The position numbers were made by a program, and so were the translations under genes. A DNA stretch of 64,000 nt from JAJPKK01 sp963781195 (GTDB lineage: Bacteria; Pseudomonadota; Alphaproteobacteria; Rhizobiales; Xanthobacteraceae), in the NCBI GenBank assembly GCA_963781195.1, contig CAWAEZ010000002.1:248001-312000 (forward strand). The letters run 5' to 3'. Each line of letters opens with the position of its first letter. Positions within the stretch are counted from its first letter, which is position 1. Below, one piece after another: positions 16,561 to 25,834 of the stretch. The notes under the pieces were generated by a model, which worked only from the letters and a program-made list of their open reading frames with translations, did not search any database and had not been told where the DNA came from.

Positions 16561-17253
16561 CTATTCGGTTTCGGTCTTTCCGCCGATGCGCTTGAGCTTG
16601 GCGAACACCGCCTGCACATCGAGTTCCTTGCCCTCTTCCTCCTCCTCGTCCTCATCGGATTCGGCGTGGATCTGGGTGGTGATATCGGCGGGCAGCAGGG
16701 TCGCCCCGGTATCCGGCTCGGGCGGCTTTTCCTTGGCGGCGCGCTGGACTTCGAAATCGAGGTCGATCTGGGAGCACAGGCCGAGCGTTACCGGATCCAT
16801 CGGGGCGAGGTTCGCCGCGTTCCAATGGGTGCGGTCACGAATGGCATCGATGGTCGACTTGGTGGTGCCGACCAGACGCATGATCTGGCTGTCTTTGAGT
16901 TCGGGGTGGTTGCGGACCAGCCAAAGGATCGCATTGGGGCGATCCTGGCGACGCGACACCGGCGTATAGCGCGGCCCCTTCTTGCGCTTGGCCTCAGGCA
17001 GATGCACCTTCGTTTCCGACAGCTTGAGCCGGTGGTTCGGGTCGTGCTCGCCCTTGGAGATTTCTTCGCGGCTGAGCTGTCCGGAGGCGACGGGGTCGCG
17101 GCCGAGAATGCTTTGCGCCCCTTCATCGTCCGCAATGGCCTTCACCTCGAGCGGATGCAGCTTGCAGAAGGCGGCGATCTGGTCGAATGAGAGCGCCGTA
17201 TTCTCGACCAGCCAGACCGCGGTCCCCTTCGGCATAAGTGGCTGCGTTGTCAT
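16561..17253 (-). CDS. trcR: cell cycle transcriptional regulator TrcR (DUF1013)
   Basis: A 230-residue protein matching the alphaproteobacterial DUF1013/TrcR family over its length. The start is MTTQPLMPKGTAVWLVENTA; the helix-turn-helix-like segment is QIMRLVGTTKSTIDAIRDRTH. A strongly acidic stretch (SDEDEEEEEGKE) precedes the C-terminal helix. TrcR proteins act as cell-cycle transcription regulators. AAGGAG lies 7 nt upstream of ATG 17253. It diverges from ispH, and the gap of about 290 bp holds no other gene. Together with rcdA at 27452 it marks this as core alphaproteobacterial chromosome. Confidence 0.93.
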   Translation of the reverse strand: MTTQPLMPKGTAVWLVENTALSFDQIAAFCKLHPLEVKAIADDEGAQSILGRDPVASGQLSREEISKGEHDPNHRLKLSETKVHLPEAKRKKGPRYTPVSRRQDRPNAILWLVRNHPELKDSQIMRLVGTTKSTIDAIRDRTHWNAANLAPMDPVTLGLCSQIDLDFEVQRAAKEKPPEPDTGATLLPADITTQIHAESDEDEEEEEGKELDVQAVFAKLKRIGGKTETE

Positions 17254-17547
17254 GATAATTCTCCTTGCGCCCCACCCGCCGAAGGAGCGGAGCCTATGTT
17301 GCCATCGAAGATGACCGGAATATCCGAAATATAGGCGCAGCCCCCGTCGCGGCGCAACCCCGTCGTCGGCGGGGCATTTAGTCCGCTACCACCCGGCGTT
17401 CTCTCGGCGGTGACGGAACGTGCACGTTTTCCGGTTAAATTCGCGCTCCCGCGATGAACCTTTGCCTTTCTGGCGCGCTCATGCTTGACAGGCGGGTAGG
17501 TGCAAAACCACACCCTTTGCGCCGGATGCCAACGAGCGTGAGCCCTC

Positions 17548-18555
17548 ATGACAGCAGATGCATCGACAGCCGACGCCGCGACAGCGAACGCCCCGAAGCC
17601 GCAGCTGAAAGTGCTGTTGTGCTCGCCGCGCGGCTTCTGCGCTGGCGTCGTGCGCGCCATCGACACCGTGGAACGGGCTCTCGCGATGTACGGGAAGCCG
17701 GTCTACGTGCGCCATGAAATCGTGCACAACCGCTACGTAGTGGAGAGCCTGCGCCAGAAGGGGGCCGTGTTCGTCGAGGAACTCGACGAAATCCCGGATA
17801 CCGACGCCCCGGTGGTGTTCTCAGCCCATGGCGTCCCGAAGTCGGTGCCGGAGGAAGCCGGCCGCCGCAATTTCATCGCCATCGATGCCACGTGCCCCCT
17901 GGTCACCAAGGTCCACCGCGAGGCGGAAATCCACTTCCGGCGCGGGCGAGAGATCATCCTGATCGGCCATGCCGGGCATCCCGAGGTCACGGGGACCATG
18001 GGCCAGCTGCCGCCCGGCACGGTGCGTCTCGTCCAGACCGCGGAAGAGGCGGCGACGTTCGTGCCGAACGACCCCGACAAGCTCGCCTATGTGACGCAGA
18101 CAACGCTGTCGGTGGACGACACCGCCGAGATGGTGGCGGTACTCAAGGAGCGCTTTCCCGGGATCGCCGGCCCCCACAAGGAGGACATCTGCTACGCCAC
18201 CACGAACCGCCAGGAGGCGGTCAAGCGGGTGGCGCCGGTGGTCGATGCCTTGATCGTGGTGGGCTCGCCGAATTCCTCGAACTCCCAGCGCCTCAAGGAA
18301 GTTGCGCTGCGCAACGGCTGTCCGCATGCGGAACTGCTCCAGCGAGCCGTCGACATCGACTGGACGAAGTTCGGCAACATCGGCCGGCTCGGGCTCACCG
18401 CCGGGGCGTCTGCTCCCGAGGTGCTGATCGAGGAGATCATCGACGCTTTCGCGGCGCGCTACGAGGTCAGCGTCGAGACGGTGTCGGCGGTCGAGGAGTC
18501 CGGGATCTTCTTCCCGCTGCCGCGTCTCGTGCGCAGCGGCGAAGCGGCAGAATAA
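17548..18555 (+). CDS. ispH: 4-hydroxy-3-methylbut-2-enyl diphosphate reductase
   Basis: A 335-residue IspH (LytB), the last enzyme of the MEP isoprenoid pathway, which reduces HMBPP to IPP and DMAPP. The three cysteines of its iron-sulfur cluster are visible: C31 in RGFCAGVVRAID, C116 in DATCPLVTK and C215 in DICYATTN. The catalytic Glu lies in HPEVTGTMGQ, and SPNSSNSQRL is the substrate-binding loop. The first ~18 residues are Ala/Thr-rich and not conserved. thrB and rnhA follow, an order often seen in Hyphomicrobiales. Confidence 0.97.
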   Translation: MTADASTADAATANAPKPQLKVLLCSPRGFCAGVVRAIDTVERALAMYGKPVYVRHEIVHNRYVVESLRQKGAVFVEELDEIPDTDAPVVFSAHGVPKSVPEEAGRRNFIAIDATCPLVTKVHREAEIHFRRGREIILIGHAGHPEVTGTMGQLPPGTVRLVQTAEEAATFVPNDPDKLAYVTQTTLSVDDTAEMVAVLKERFPGIAGPHKEDICYATTNRQEAVKRVAPVVDALIVVGSPNSSNSQRLKEVALRNGCPHAELLQRAVDIDWTKFGNIGRLGLTAGASAPEVLIEEIIDAFAARYEVSVETVSAVEESGIFFPLPRLVRSGEAAE

Positions 18556-18638
18556 GCGCCATGCACGTCACCATCGCGCCGTAACCCACGAGCCGTCCCC
18601 CATCCAGCCGACACCCGCCAGCCGTCATAAGCTCAGAC

Positions 18639-19601
18639 ATGGCCGTCTATACCGACGTCACCGACGAGGAGCTGCAGCAATTCCTCGCCGGCTACGATCT
18701 CGGCCGCCTGCTCTCCTACAAGGGGATCGCGGAGGGCGTCGAGAATTCGAATTTTCTCCTGCATACGGCCAAAGGCTATTTCATCCTCACGCTCTATGAG
18801 AAGCGCGTGGCCGCCGGCGACCTGCCGTTCTTTCTCAACCTGATGGAGCACCTCGCGACGCGCGGGATCAATTGTCCGCAGCCGGTGCGCGGTCGCAGCG
18901 GCGAGAAGCTGGGCCAGCTCGCCAGGCGCCTGGCCGCGATCGTCACCTTTCTCGACGGCGTCTGGATCCGGCGGCCGAATGCGGCCCATTGCGGCGCGGT
19001 TGGCGAGGCGCTTGCCGCGCTCCATCTCGCCGGCGCCGACTTCGGCATGACGCGGCCCAACGGTCTTTCAGTCGCCGGTTGGCGGCCGTTGTTCGAAGCC
19101 GCCGCACGCCGGGCCGACACCGTGCAACCCGGATTGTGCGAGACGATCGCGGCCGAGCTCGCGCGGCTCGAACGCGACTGGCCGCGCGACCTGCCGCAAG
19201 GCGTGATCCACGCCGACCTGTTCCCCGACAACGTGTTCTTCCTCGGCGACCGCCTGTCGGGCCTGATCGACTTTTACTTCGCCTGCACCGATGCGCTCGC
19301 CTATGACGTCGCGGTCTGTCTCAATGCGTGGTGCTTCGAGCCGGACCATGCCTACAACGTGACCAAGGGGCGTGCGCTGCTCCACGGCTATTTGCGCACG
19401 CGTGGGCTGGCATCGGTGGAAACCTCGGCTCTGCCGATCCTGTGCCGGGGCGCGGCGCTGCGCTTCCTTCTGACGCGGCTGGTGGACTGGCTCGAAGTGC
19501 CGGCGGGCGCACTGGTCAAGCCGAAAGACCCGCTCGAATATTACCGCAAGCTGCGCTTCCACCAGGCCAACACCAGCATACGGGATTACGGCCTTGACTG
19601 A
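18639..19601 (+). CDS. thrB: homoserine kinase, APH-fold type
   Basis: A 320-residue homoserine kinase of the aminoglycoside-phosphotransferase fold (ThrB II type), which phosphorylates homoserine in threonine biosynthesis. It starts MAVYTDVTDEELQQFLAGYD, with YKGIAEGVENSNFLL as the nucleotide-binding region. The catalytic loop is GVIHADLFPDNVFF (H-x-D-x4-N), followed by LIDFYFACTDALAYD. Its stop overlaps the TTG start of rnhA by 8 bp, indicating translational coupling. Confidence 0.95.
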   Translation: MAVYTDVTDEELQQFLAGYDLGRLLSYKGIAEGVENSNFLLHTAKGYFILTLYEKRVAAGDLPFFLNLMEHLATRGINCPQPVRGRSGEKLGQLARRLAAIVTFLDGVWIRRPNAAHCGAVGEALAALHLAGADFGMTRPNGLSVAGWRPLFEAAARRADTVQPGLCETIAAELARLERDWPRDLPQGVIHADLFPDNVFFLGDRLSGLIDFYFACTDALAYDVAVCLNAWCFEPDHAYNVTKGRALLHGYLRTRGLASVETSALPILCRGAALRFLLTRLVDWLEVPAGALVKPKDPLEYYRKLRFHQANTSIRDYGLD

Positions 19602-20076
19602 GCAGGACGGTGGCGGCGGGCGCGTGGTCATTCACACAGACGGCGCCTGCTCCGGCAATCCGGGGCCGGGCGGTTGGGGCGCCATCCTGGAGTGGGGCGG
19701 GCGCCGCCGCGAGATCAGGGGCGGGGAGCCCCATACCACCAACAACCGCATGGAGCTGATGGCCGCGATCTCGGCTCTCGAGACGCTCAAGCGTCCTTGC
19801 GAGGTCGACCTTCACACCGACAGCCAGTATCTCCGCCAGGGCATCATGAGCTGGATCCACGGCTGGAAGCGCAACGGTTGGAAGACCGCAGACAAGAAGC
19901 CGGTGAAGAATGTCGATCTGTGGCAGCGGCTCGATGCGGCGATCGCTCACCACACCGTCCACTGGCACTGGGTCAAGGGACACGCCGGCCACGACCTCAA
20001 CGAGCGCGCCGACGAGTTGGCCCGGGAAGCCATCGCGGAGATCCGGGCCGGGCGGGCACGACCGGCGCACGGTTGA
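19594..20076 (+). CDS. rnhA: ribonuclease HI
   Basis: A 160-residue RNase HI that cleaves RNA in RNA-DNA hybrids. The four metal-binding acidic residues lie in IHTDGACSGNPGPGGWG, NNRMELMAAI, DLHTDSQYL and ELA-containing NERADELAREA; the catalytic His is in WVKGHAGHDLNE. Translation starts at a TTG (19594) inside the end of thrB, an 8-bp overlap, so expression is probably coupled to thrB. Confidence 0.96.
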   Translation: MTEQDGGGGRVVIHTDGACSGNPGPGGWGAILEWGGRRREIRGGEPHTTNNRMELMAAISALETLKRPCEVDLHTDSQYLRQGIMSWIHGWKRNGWKTADKKPVKNVDLWQRLDAAIAHHTVHWHWVKGHAGHDLNERADELAREAIAEIRAGRARPAHG

Positions 20077-20321
20077 AGACCGGGCAGGGCGGCAAACCCT
20101 TGGAGGGCCGCAACCGTGCGGCCGGAATGGGTCCCGCGTCGAGACCGGGCGAGAACGTCCCGGTCGGCAAGTTCAAACTTCACCGGCCGACGCCACTTGT
20201 GGGATTTTTTTGAAAAACAACCCCATGCAAAGGAGCCTGAGCGGGCGTCAAGAGGAATTCTGGAAGAGGAATTCTTGCCCCATCTCGCCCGCGCAGCAAA
20301 TACCGTCGCTGAAAGCCCGAC

Positions 20322-20807
20322 TCAGAGCTGCTTGAGCAGCGTCTCCGCACTCGATGTTTCTGCTTTGCCGGGCGCGTCCTCGATGTTGAGCTTGGTGACG
20401 ACGCCGTTCTCGACCAGCATCGCATAGCGCTTGGAACGGTGTCCGAGGCCGCCGGCCGAGCCGTCCATCACGAGATCGATCGCCTTTGCGAATTCGCCGT
20501 TGCCGTCGGCGAGGAACTCGATCTTGCCCTCGGCACCGCTGGCCTTCTTCCATTCCGCCATGACGAAGACGTCGTTGACCGCGGTCACTGCGATCGCATC
20601 GACACCCTTTGCCTTGATGGCATCGGCGTTCTTCAGAAAACCGGGAAGGTGATTTTTGTGACAGGTCGGCGTGAAGGCGCCGGGCACCGCAAACAGCACC
20701 ACTTTCTTCCCCTTGAAGACCTCGTCCGTGGTCGCCCAGCCCGGCCCCTCGGCCGTCATCACACGGAACTTGGCCTCGGGAAGATGATCGCCCACCTTGA
20801 TGGTCAT
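20322..20807 (-). CDS. peroxiredoxin (Prx5 type)
   Basis: A 161-residue Prx5-family peroxiredoxin that reduces hydrogen peroxide and alkyl hydroperoxides. The peroxidatic cysteine is C49 in PGAFTPTCHKNHLPGF; the supporting Arg lies in GGLGHRSKRYAML. No other cysteine is present, so recycling must come from an external thiol such as glutathione or glutaredoxin. Full length for the family. It converges on rnhA. Confidence 0.95.
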   Translation of the reverse strand: MTIKVGDHLPEAKFRVMTAEGPGWATTDEVFKGKKVVLFAVPGAFTPTCHKNHLPGFLKNADAIKAKGVDAIAVTAVNDVFVMAEWKKASGAEGKIEFLADGNGEFAKAIDLVMDGSAGGLGHRSKRYAMLVENGVVTKLNIEDAPGKAETSSAETLLKQL

Positions 20808-20895
20808 GGATTGATCCTCATGCGTACTGTGTTGAAAATGGGAGAAGCTCCCCGTGTCTAACCCGAGGAAGCAATGGAGGAAGCAAGAAGTGGGT

Positions 20896-20949
20896 CAGTC
20901 GAGAACCACCAGTCGAGAACCATCAGTCGAGAACCATCAGTCGAGAACC
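20896..20949. repeat. 14-bp tandem repeat, four copies
   Basis: The unit CAGTCGAGAACCAT (with small variation) starts at 20896, 20910, 20924 and 20938. The array runs into the last codons and stop (20937) of the DsbD-N-like gene. Confidence 0.9.
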
Positions 20950-21785
20950 GACGTGACCTCGATCGCGTTATCGCCCGAGACCAGGGTGAAACGCAATGTC
21001 GCGCCGACCGGAGAGACGCCGGGAGGGAGGCCGTCGAGTTCGAATGAAAAACGACGCACGCCCTGTGCGGTTTCCGACATCGGCTCCGGCAGCGGCAGCG
21101 CCCAATCCTCGGTCGGTCCTTCGACGAAGAGGTCGACGGGCGCCGCGGCGGGCGCCGTCGCCTCGACCACGACCCGTGAGGTCCCGGGATCATGCCGAAC
21201 GCTGCGGATCGCGAGGGCAGCGGGTTCGCCGAGCGCCGCCGGTTTGGGTACCCGCGAAGTGGCGCGCGCAAGCGCCGCGTCGAAGGACGACGCCCCACCC
21301 AGAGCCAGGGCGGCCGTTCCCGTGGCCGGCAAGCACAGTTTCTCGCAGATGGCGTAATCCACGGTGAGGCGCAGAGTCACCGGCCGCTTGAGATCGGCGG
21401 GAACTACGCGTAACGGCAGCAGGACGTCACCCTTATAACCGATCGACGCGCCGCTGTCGTCGGTGAAGCGATGTGGTATCGGCCATTCGACCGTGACGGA
21501 TTTCACGTTGACCGACTTGGAGAAATCGAAACGCGGCGGGACGCCGGAATCTCCCGGATACCGCCAGTAGGTCTTCCACCCAGGGCCTAGTCGAAGCTCG
21601 ACGCCGGCGTGCAACGCGGTTGCATCGGCTGTTGGCGGACTGCCGGCCACGACCCGGATTGCGGACCGCGCATCGCCATCCCATATCGAAGCATCGGCGG
21701 CGTGCACGCGTGCCGCGCCGGCGGCGCAGGCCAGCGCGACGAGTGCCGGTGTCGTGACCCAATGCCGCATTACCGATGCAATCAT
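20937..21785 (-). CDS. exported DsbD N-domain-like protein
   Basis: A 282-residue exported protein with a signal peptide (hydrophobic ~10-25, cleavage near ARVHAADA). The body resembles the N-terminal (alpha) domain of protein-disulfide reductase DsbD, with the cysteine pair in YAICEKLCLP. It lacks the membrane and thioredoxin parts, so it may act in the periplasm with a separate reductase, perhaps in copper or cytochrome maturation (inference). A 14-bp tandem repeat crosses its 3' end, so the last residues may vary between strains. ATG 21770 is an alternative start. Confidence 0.85.
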   Translation of the reverse strand: MIASVMRHWVTTPALVALACAAGAARVHAADASIWDGDARSAIRVVAGSPPTADATALHAGVELRLGPGWKTYWRYPGDSGVPPRFDFSKSVNVKSVTVEWPIPHRFTDDSGASIGYKGDVLLPLRVVPADLKRPVTLRLTVDYAICEKLCLPATGTAALALGGASSFDAALARATSRVPKPAALGEPAALAIRSVRHDPGTSRVVVEATAPAAAPVDLFVEGPTEDWALPLPEPMSETAQGVRRFSFELDGLPPGVSPVGATLRFTLVSGDNAIEVTSVLD

Positions 21786-21886
21786 GACGGTCCGTGTAGT
21801 GATTGTGTCGGAGCCTGACTATTAAATTCATCGTGACCGATAGCGGCGCGTTGCCGTCGTCACGAGATGAGGTTACGCTTCCCACC

Positions 21887-22519
21887 ATGAAGGCAGCAAA
21901 GCAAATTCTCAAGGCCGCCGCGCCGAAGGGCATTCCGCAGCGCGGCTATCTCGACGGCCAGATGTTGATCGCAATGCCGAGCATGCGCGACGAGCGCTTT
22001 GCGCGCACCCTCATCTATATCTGCGCTCACTCCTCCGAGGGGGCGATGGGCATCGTCGTCAATCAGCCCGCTGCCAACGTCAACTTCGCCGACCTCCTGG
22101 TCCAGCTCGAAGTGATCAAGGATACCGACTTGATCCAGCTTCCGCGGCGTGCCGGCGCGGTCCAGGTGCTCAAGGGCGGCCCGGTCGAACCCGGACGCGG
22201 CTTCGTGCTTCATTCCAGCGATTTCTTCATCGAGAATTCGACGCTGCCCATCGACGACGGCATCTGCCTTACCGCTACCCTGGACGTGCTCAAGGCGATC
22301 GCGAAGGGTGACGGTCCCAACAGCGCGCTGCTCGCGCTCGGCTATGCCGGATGGGCGCCGGGACAGTTGGAAACCGAGATTCAGGAGAATGGCTGGCTGC
22401 ATTGCAGCGCCGACTCCGATCTGATTTTCGGTGAAGACCTCGTCCACAAATACGAGCGCGCGTTGCGCAAGCTCGGCATTCATGCCGGCATGCTTTCGAG
22501 CGAAGCCGGACACGCTTGA
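21887..22519 (+). CDS. YqgE/AlgH family protein (DUF179)
   Basis: A 210-residue YqgE/AlgH protein. Its hallmark segments are GYLDGQMLIAMPSMRDERF, EGAMGIVVNQPA, VLKGGPVEPGRGFVLHS and LALGYAGWAPGQLE. The family is conserved in proteobacteria without a settled biochemical function. ATG 21887 starts the conserved region; the frame runs 28 codons further upstream without family character. It diverges from the DsbD-N-like gene, with about 100 bp between. Confidence 0.93.
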   Translation: MKAAKQILKAAAPKGIPQRGYLDGQMLIAMPSMRDERFARTLIYICAHSSEGAMGIVVNQPAANVNFADLLVQLEVIKDTDLIQLPRRAGAVQVLKGGPVEPGRGFVLHSSDFFIENSTLPIDDGICLTATLDVLKAIAKGDGPNSALLALGYAGWAPGQLETEIQENGWLHCSADSDLIFGEDLVHKYERALRKLGIHAGMLSSEAGHA

Positions 22520-22570
22520 CGGAAGACGGCGCGGGCGCCGACTCTCGGCCCGCTCGCTTCGTCCGGGGCC

Positions 22571-22646
22571 TTCAGGCGAGTTCCCCCGTTCAGGCGATGC
22601 TTCCCCGTTCAGGCAAGGCCCACTTCAGGGAACTTCGCTCTTCAGG
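22571..22646. repeat. degenerate TTCAGG-based repeats, period about 17-19
   Basis: TTCAGG recurs at about 22571, 22589, 22608, 22624 and 22641 in the gap between converging yqgE and the EAL gene. The flanks share CG or CTTCCC-type residues. Confidence 0.65.
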
Positions 22647-22700
22647 GAGTTTCACTCATCAAAGGATGTCCTCTGAGATCCGCCGAACTTCAGGCGTGCT

Positions 22701-25568
22701 TCATTTTGCGGTTTCCAGGCGGTCGCTGACCAGGAGTTCGTGGGCCTGCTCGACCGGCATCGGCCGGCCGAATACGTAGCCCTGCGCGTATTCGCAGCCG
22801 AGTTGGTAGAGGTCGGCGGCATCGGCCTCGGTTTCCGCACCCTCGGCGACCACGTCCATGCCCAGGTCGTGAGCCAGCCCGACGATGGAGCGCAGGATCA
22901 CCGGCCGCGTTCCCTTGGAATTCATGCGGACGAAGGATTGGTCGATCTTGATGGTGTCGAACGGGAAACGCTGCAGGTAGACCAACGAGGAATGGCCGGT
23001 GCCGAAGTCGTCGAGGGCAAGCCCCGCCCCGAGATCCTTGAGGCGCTGCAGGATCTGGGTGGCCTGCTCGGGATTCTCCATCACGACGGATTCGGTGAGT
23101 TCGAGCTTGAGCGTGCCGCGGATGAGGCCGGAGCGGGCCAGCACGGCGCGCAGGTCGTCCACGAGATCGTTGCGCAGCAGCTGCCGGGACGACACGTTCA
23201 CGCTCGCGAACAACGGCACGCGCATGCGCACCGAGCGCTGCCAGATTCCGAGCTGGCGCGCCGTGCGCTCCAGCGCGAACAGCCCGAGATCGGTGATGAG
23301 ACCGATCTCCTCCGCAATCGAGATGAACTCGGAGGGCGACAGGCGGCCCATTTTCGGATGATCCCAGCGCGCCAGCGCCTCGAAGCCCGCCACCGTGCGG
23401 TCTTCCAGCCGCACGATGGGCTGGTAGACGATGGTGATCTCCTCGCGGTCGAGCGCGCGCCGAAGCTCGGATTCGAGGGTCAGGCGGTCGGTCTTGCGGG
23501 CACGCATCGCCGGCTTGAACACTTCGAAACGGTCGCCGCGGGCGCGCTTGGCCGCGTACATTGCAAGCTCCGCGTCCTTCACCAACTCCTCGCCACGGCT
23601 CGGCTGCGCCTCTGGCAGCGCAATGCCGACCGACGCGGTCAGGAAGATCTCGCGGTCGTTGAAGCCGATCGGCGCCCGGATCGCCTTGCAGATGGTTTCC
23701 GCAAATCCTGCGATGCGGTTGCTGTCCTTTTCCGATATCAGGATGAGGCCGAACTGGTCGCCCGAAAGCCGCGCCAGCGTGTCCTGCGGCTTGAGCAGGC
23801 GCGTGAGCCGGCGCGCCAGCGTCAGCAGGATGGAATCGCCGACCGCCATACCGACGGAGTCGTTGACCTGCTTGAAGCGGTCGAGATCGATCACCATCAC
23901 GGTGGGACGGATGTCCGTGTTCGTCTTGGCGAAAGACAGAACCGCTTCCAGGCGATCGAGGAACAGCTCGCGGTTCGGCAGCCCGGTCAGGTGATCGTGG
24001 ACGGCATCGTGAAGCAGGCGCTCCTCGGAAACCTTGGCATCGGTGACGTCGGTGAGGGTGCCGACCAGGCGCACCACCTCGCCGTCCGAGCCGACCACGG
24101 GGCGCGCCTTCATGGTGAACCATAGATAGTGCCCGTCGGGGCCACGCAGGCGGAAGTCCTGCACCAGCCGTCCGCGCCGCTGCTCGACCACGCTGTCAAG
24201 CGAGGCGCGGAAGCGGTCGCGGTCGAGCGGATGGAGCACCGCAAGCCACTGGGCCGCCGGACCGTCCAGGGTGCCGCGCTTGAGGCCGAGCGTCGACTCG
24301 GTCTCGGCGCTGGTGAACACGTTGTCGGCGGCAACATCCCAGTCCCAGATCAGGTCGCCCGCACCGGTCAGCGCCAACGCGCGGCGCTCTACGTCGGAGA
24401 CGATGCCGTGGGTAATCCCGCCGGCGAAGGCATGCTGCATGACGGTAAAGCCGATCAGCATGACGATCAGCACCAGGCCGCCGAGCAGCGCCGGCGCGAC
24501 GATGTCGTTGGTCACCCATCCCAGCACCGCGAGGCCGGCGGCGAGCACCCATGACACCAGCAGGAACCAGGTCGGTATCAGCAGCACGGCGCGATCGAAG
24601 CCCTGCGCCGCGAGGTAGATCACGAGGCCGAAACCGGCAATGGCGACGAACAGCAGCGACAGCCGCGCGATGCCCGACGCGATCGCAGGATCGACCAGGG
24701 CGACCGCCACCAGCGCACCGAGGAAGACGAGCCATGCGATTGCGATGTGCGCATAGCGCACGTGCCAGCGGTTGAGATTGAGATAGGCGAACAGGAAGAC
24801 CAGCAGCGTCGCCGCCAGGATCGCTTCGCCGGAAGCGCGCCACACCCGCTCGGCACCGGCGGACATGTCGAACACCTTGCCCCAGAAGCCGAAGTCGACA
24901 CCGATATAGACGAGCACCGCCCAGCCCAGCGCTGCGGCGGCCGGAAACATCACGCTGCCCTTCACGACGAACAGGATGGTGAGGAACAGCGCGAGCAGGC
25001 CGGCAATGCCGATGACGATGCCGTGGTAGAGCGTGAAGCTGTTGACCTTGTCCTTGTAGGCGTCCGGCTCCCACAGATAGATCTGCGGCAGCTTGTCGGT
25101 CCGCAGCTCGGCGATGTAGGTGACCACCGCGCCCGGATCGAGGGTGATGCGGAAGATGTCGGCGGTGGCGCTGTCGGTGCGATCCGGCCGATCGCCGGAG
25201 CTCGGCGTGATGTTGACGATGCGCGACATGCCGAGGTCGGGCCACAGGATCTTCGAGCCCACCATCTGATAGTGCGGCACCACGATGAGACGGTCGATCT
25301 GCTCGTCGCTCGAGTTCGCCAGCGCGAACACCGCCCAATTGGTCCCGGCCTCGCGGGCGCGCACTTCCATGCGGCGGACGATGCCGTCGCTGCCGGGCGC
25401 GATGGAAACCTGGATGCGATCGCCTTCGCTCTGCAGCCGCTCGACCGCATCGGTGAGATCGATCGCGGCAATGTCGACGCGGACGTTGACCGCTTCGACG
25501 GCACGCGCGTGAGAGGCAAACAACGCCACCGCGACGGCTGCAGCCATGACGATCTGCAGGGCCCTCAA
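22701..25568 (-). CDS. 7TM-PAS-GGDEF-EAL signalling protein, degenerate GGDEF
   Basis: A 955-residue membrane protein. A signal peptide (MRALQIVMAAAVAVALFA) is followed by a periplasmic domain (~25-175), about seven transmembrane helices (~180-380) in a 7TMR-DISM-like layout, a PAS domain (~395-510), GGDEF and EAL. The GGDEF motif is degenerate (SGDQF, 602-606), so cyclase activity is unlikely. EAL is intact (FEALARW, 729-731) with DDFGTGHSSL and the variant AEGAET. It is therefore probably a c-di-GMP phosphodiesterase or effector. The TTG start at 25568 has GGAGG about 8 nt upstream and yields a clean signal peptide; longer frames (to 25706) do not. Confidence 0.9.
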   Translation of the reverse strand: MRALQIVMAAAVAVALFASHARAVEAVNVRVDIAAIDLTDAVERLQSEGDRIQVSIAPGSDGIVRRMEVRAREAGTNWAVFALANSSDEQIDRLIVVPHYQMVGSKILWPDLGMSRIVNITPSSGDRPDRTDSATADIFRITLDPGAVVTYIAELRTDKLPQIYLWEPDAYKDKVNSFTLYHGIVIGIAGLLALFLTILFVVKGSVMFPAAAALGWAVLVYIGVDFGFWGKVFDMSAGAERVWRASGEAILAATLLVFLFAYLNLNRWHVRYAHIAIAWLVFLGALVAVALVDPAIASGIARLSLLFVAIAGFGLVIYLAAQGFDRAVLLIPTWFLLVSWVLAAGLAVLGWVTNDIVAPALLGGLVLIVMLIGFTVMQHAFAGGITHGIVSDVERRALALTGAGDLIWDWDVAADNVFTSAETESTLGLKRGTLDGPAAQWLAVLHPLDRDRFRASLDSVVEQRRGRLVQDFRLRGPDGHYLWFTMKARPVVGSDGEVVRLVGTLTDVTDAKVSEERLLHDAVHDHLTGLPNRELFLDRLEAVLSFAKTNTDIRPTVMVIDLDRFKQVNDSVGMAVGDSILLTLARRLTRLLKPQDTLARLSGDQFGLILISEKDSNRIAGFAETICKAIRAPIGFNDREIFLTASVGIALPEAQPSRGEELVKDAELAMYAAKRARGDRFEVFKPAMRARKTDRLTLESELRRALDREEITIVYQPIVRLEDRTVAGFEALARWDHPKMGRLSPSEFISIAEEIGLITDLGLFALERTARQLGIWQRSVRMRVPLFASVNVSSRQLLRNDLVDDLRAVLARSGLIRGTLKLELTESVVMENPEQATQILQRLKDLGAGLALDDFGTGHSSLVYLQRFPFDTIKIDQSFVRMNSKGTRPVILRSIVGLAHDLGMDVVAEGAETEADAADLYQLGCEYAQGYVFGRPMPVEQAHELLVSDRLETAK

Positions 25569-25834
25569 GCGGCGATCCTCCGTGTTTCGAAATGCCGTGC
25601 TTCGAAATCCCTGAGCGTCATGTCGCTTTGCCAAAACGAAGCCGACACTCCGCGCCTCGGGCGCACCCCCTCTTTGAGTACCGAAAAGGGGGGCTAAGTG
25701 CAACAATATCGCGACAAAATGCGCCGACCCTCACCGCCCGCAGGCAAATCCGTCCGGCCTTTGCGGCGTCGCCGCGGCGGATTTGTGCCACTTGTATGGT
25801 CGACGTCGCGTTGCGGCCGGCTTCGCCGGGCCGC

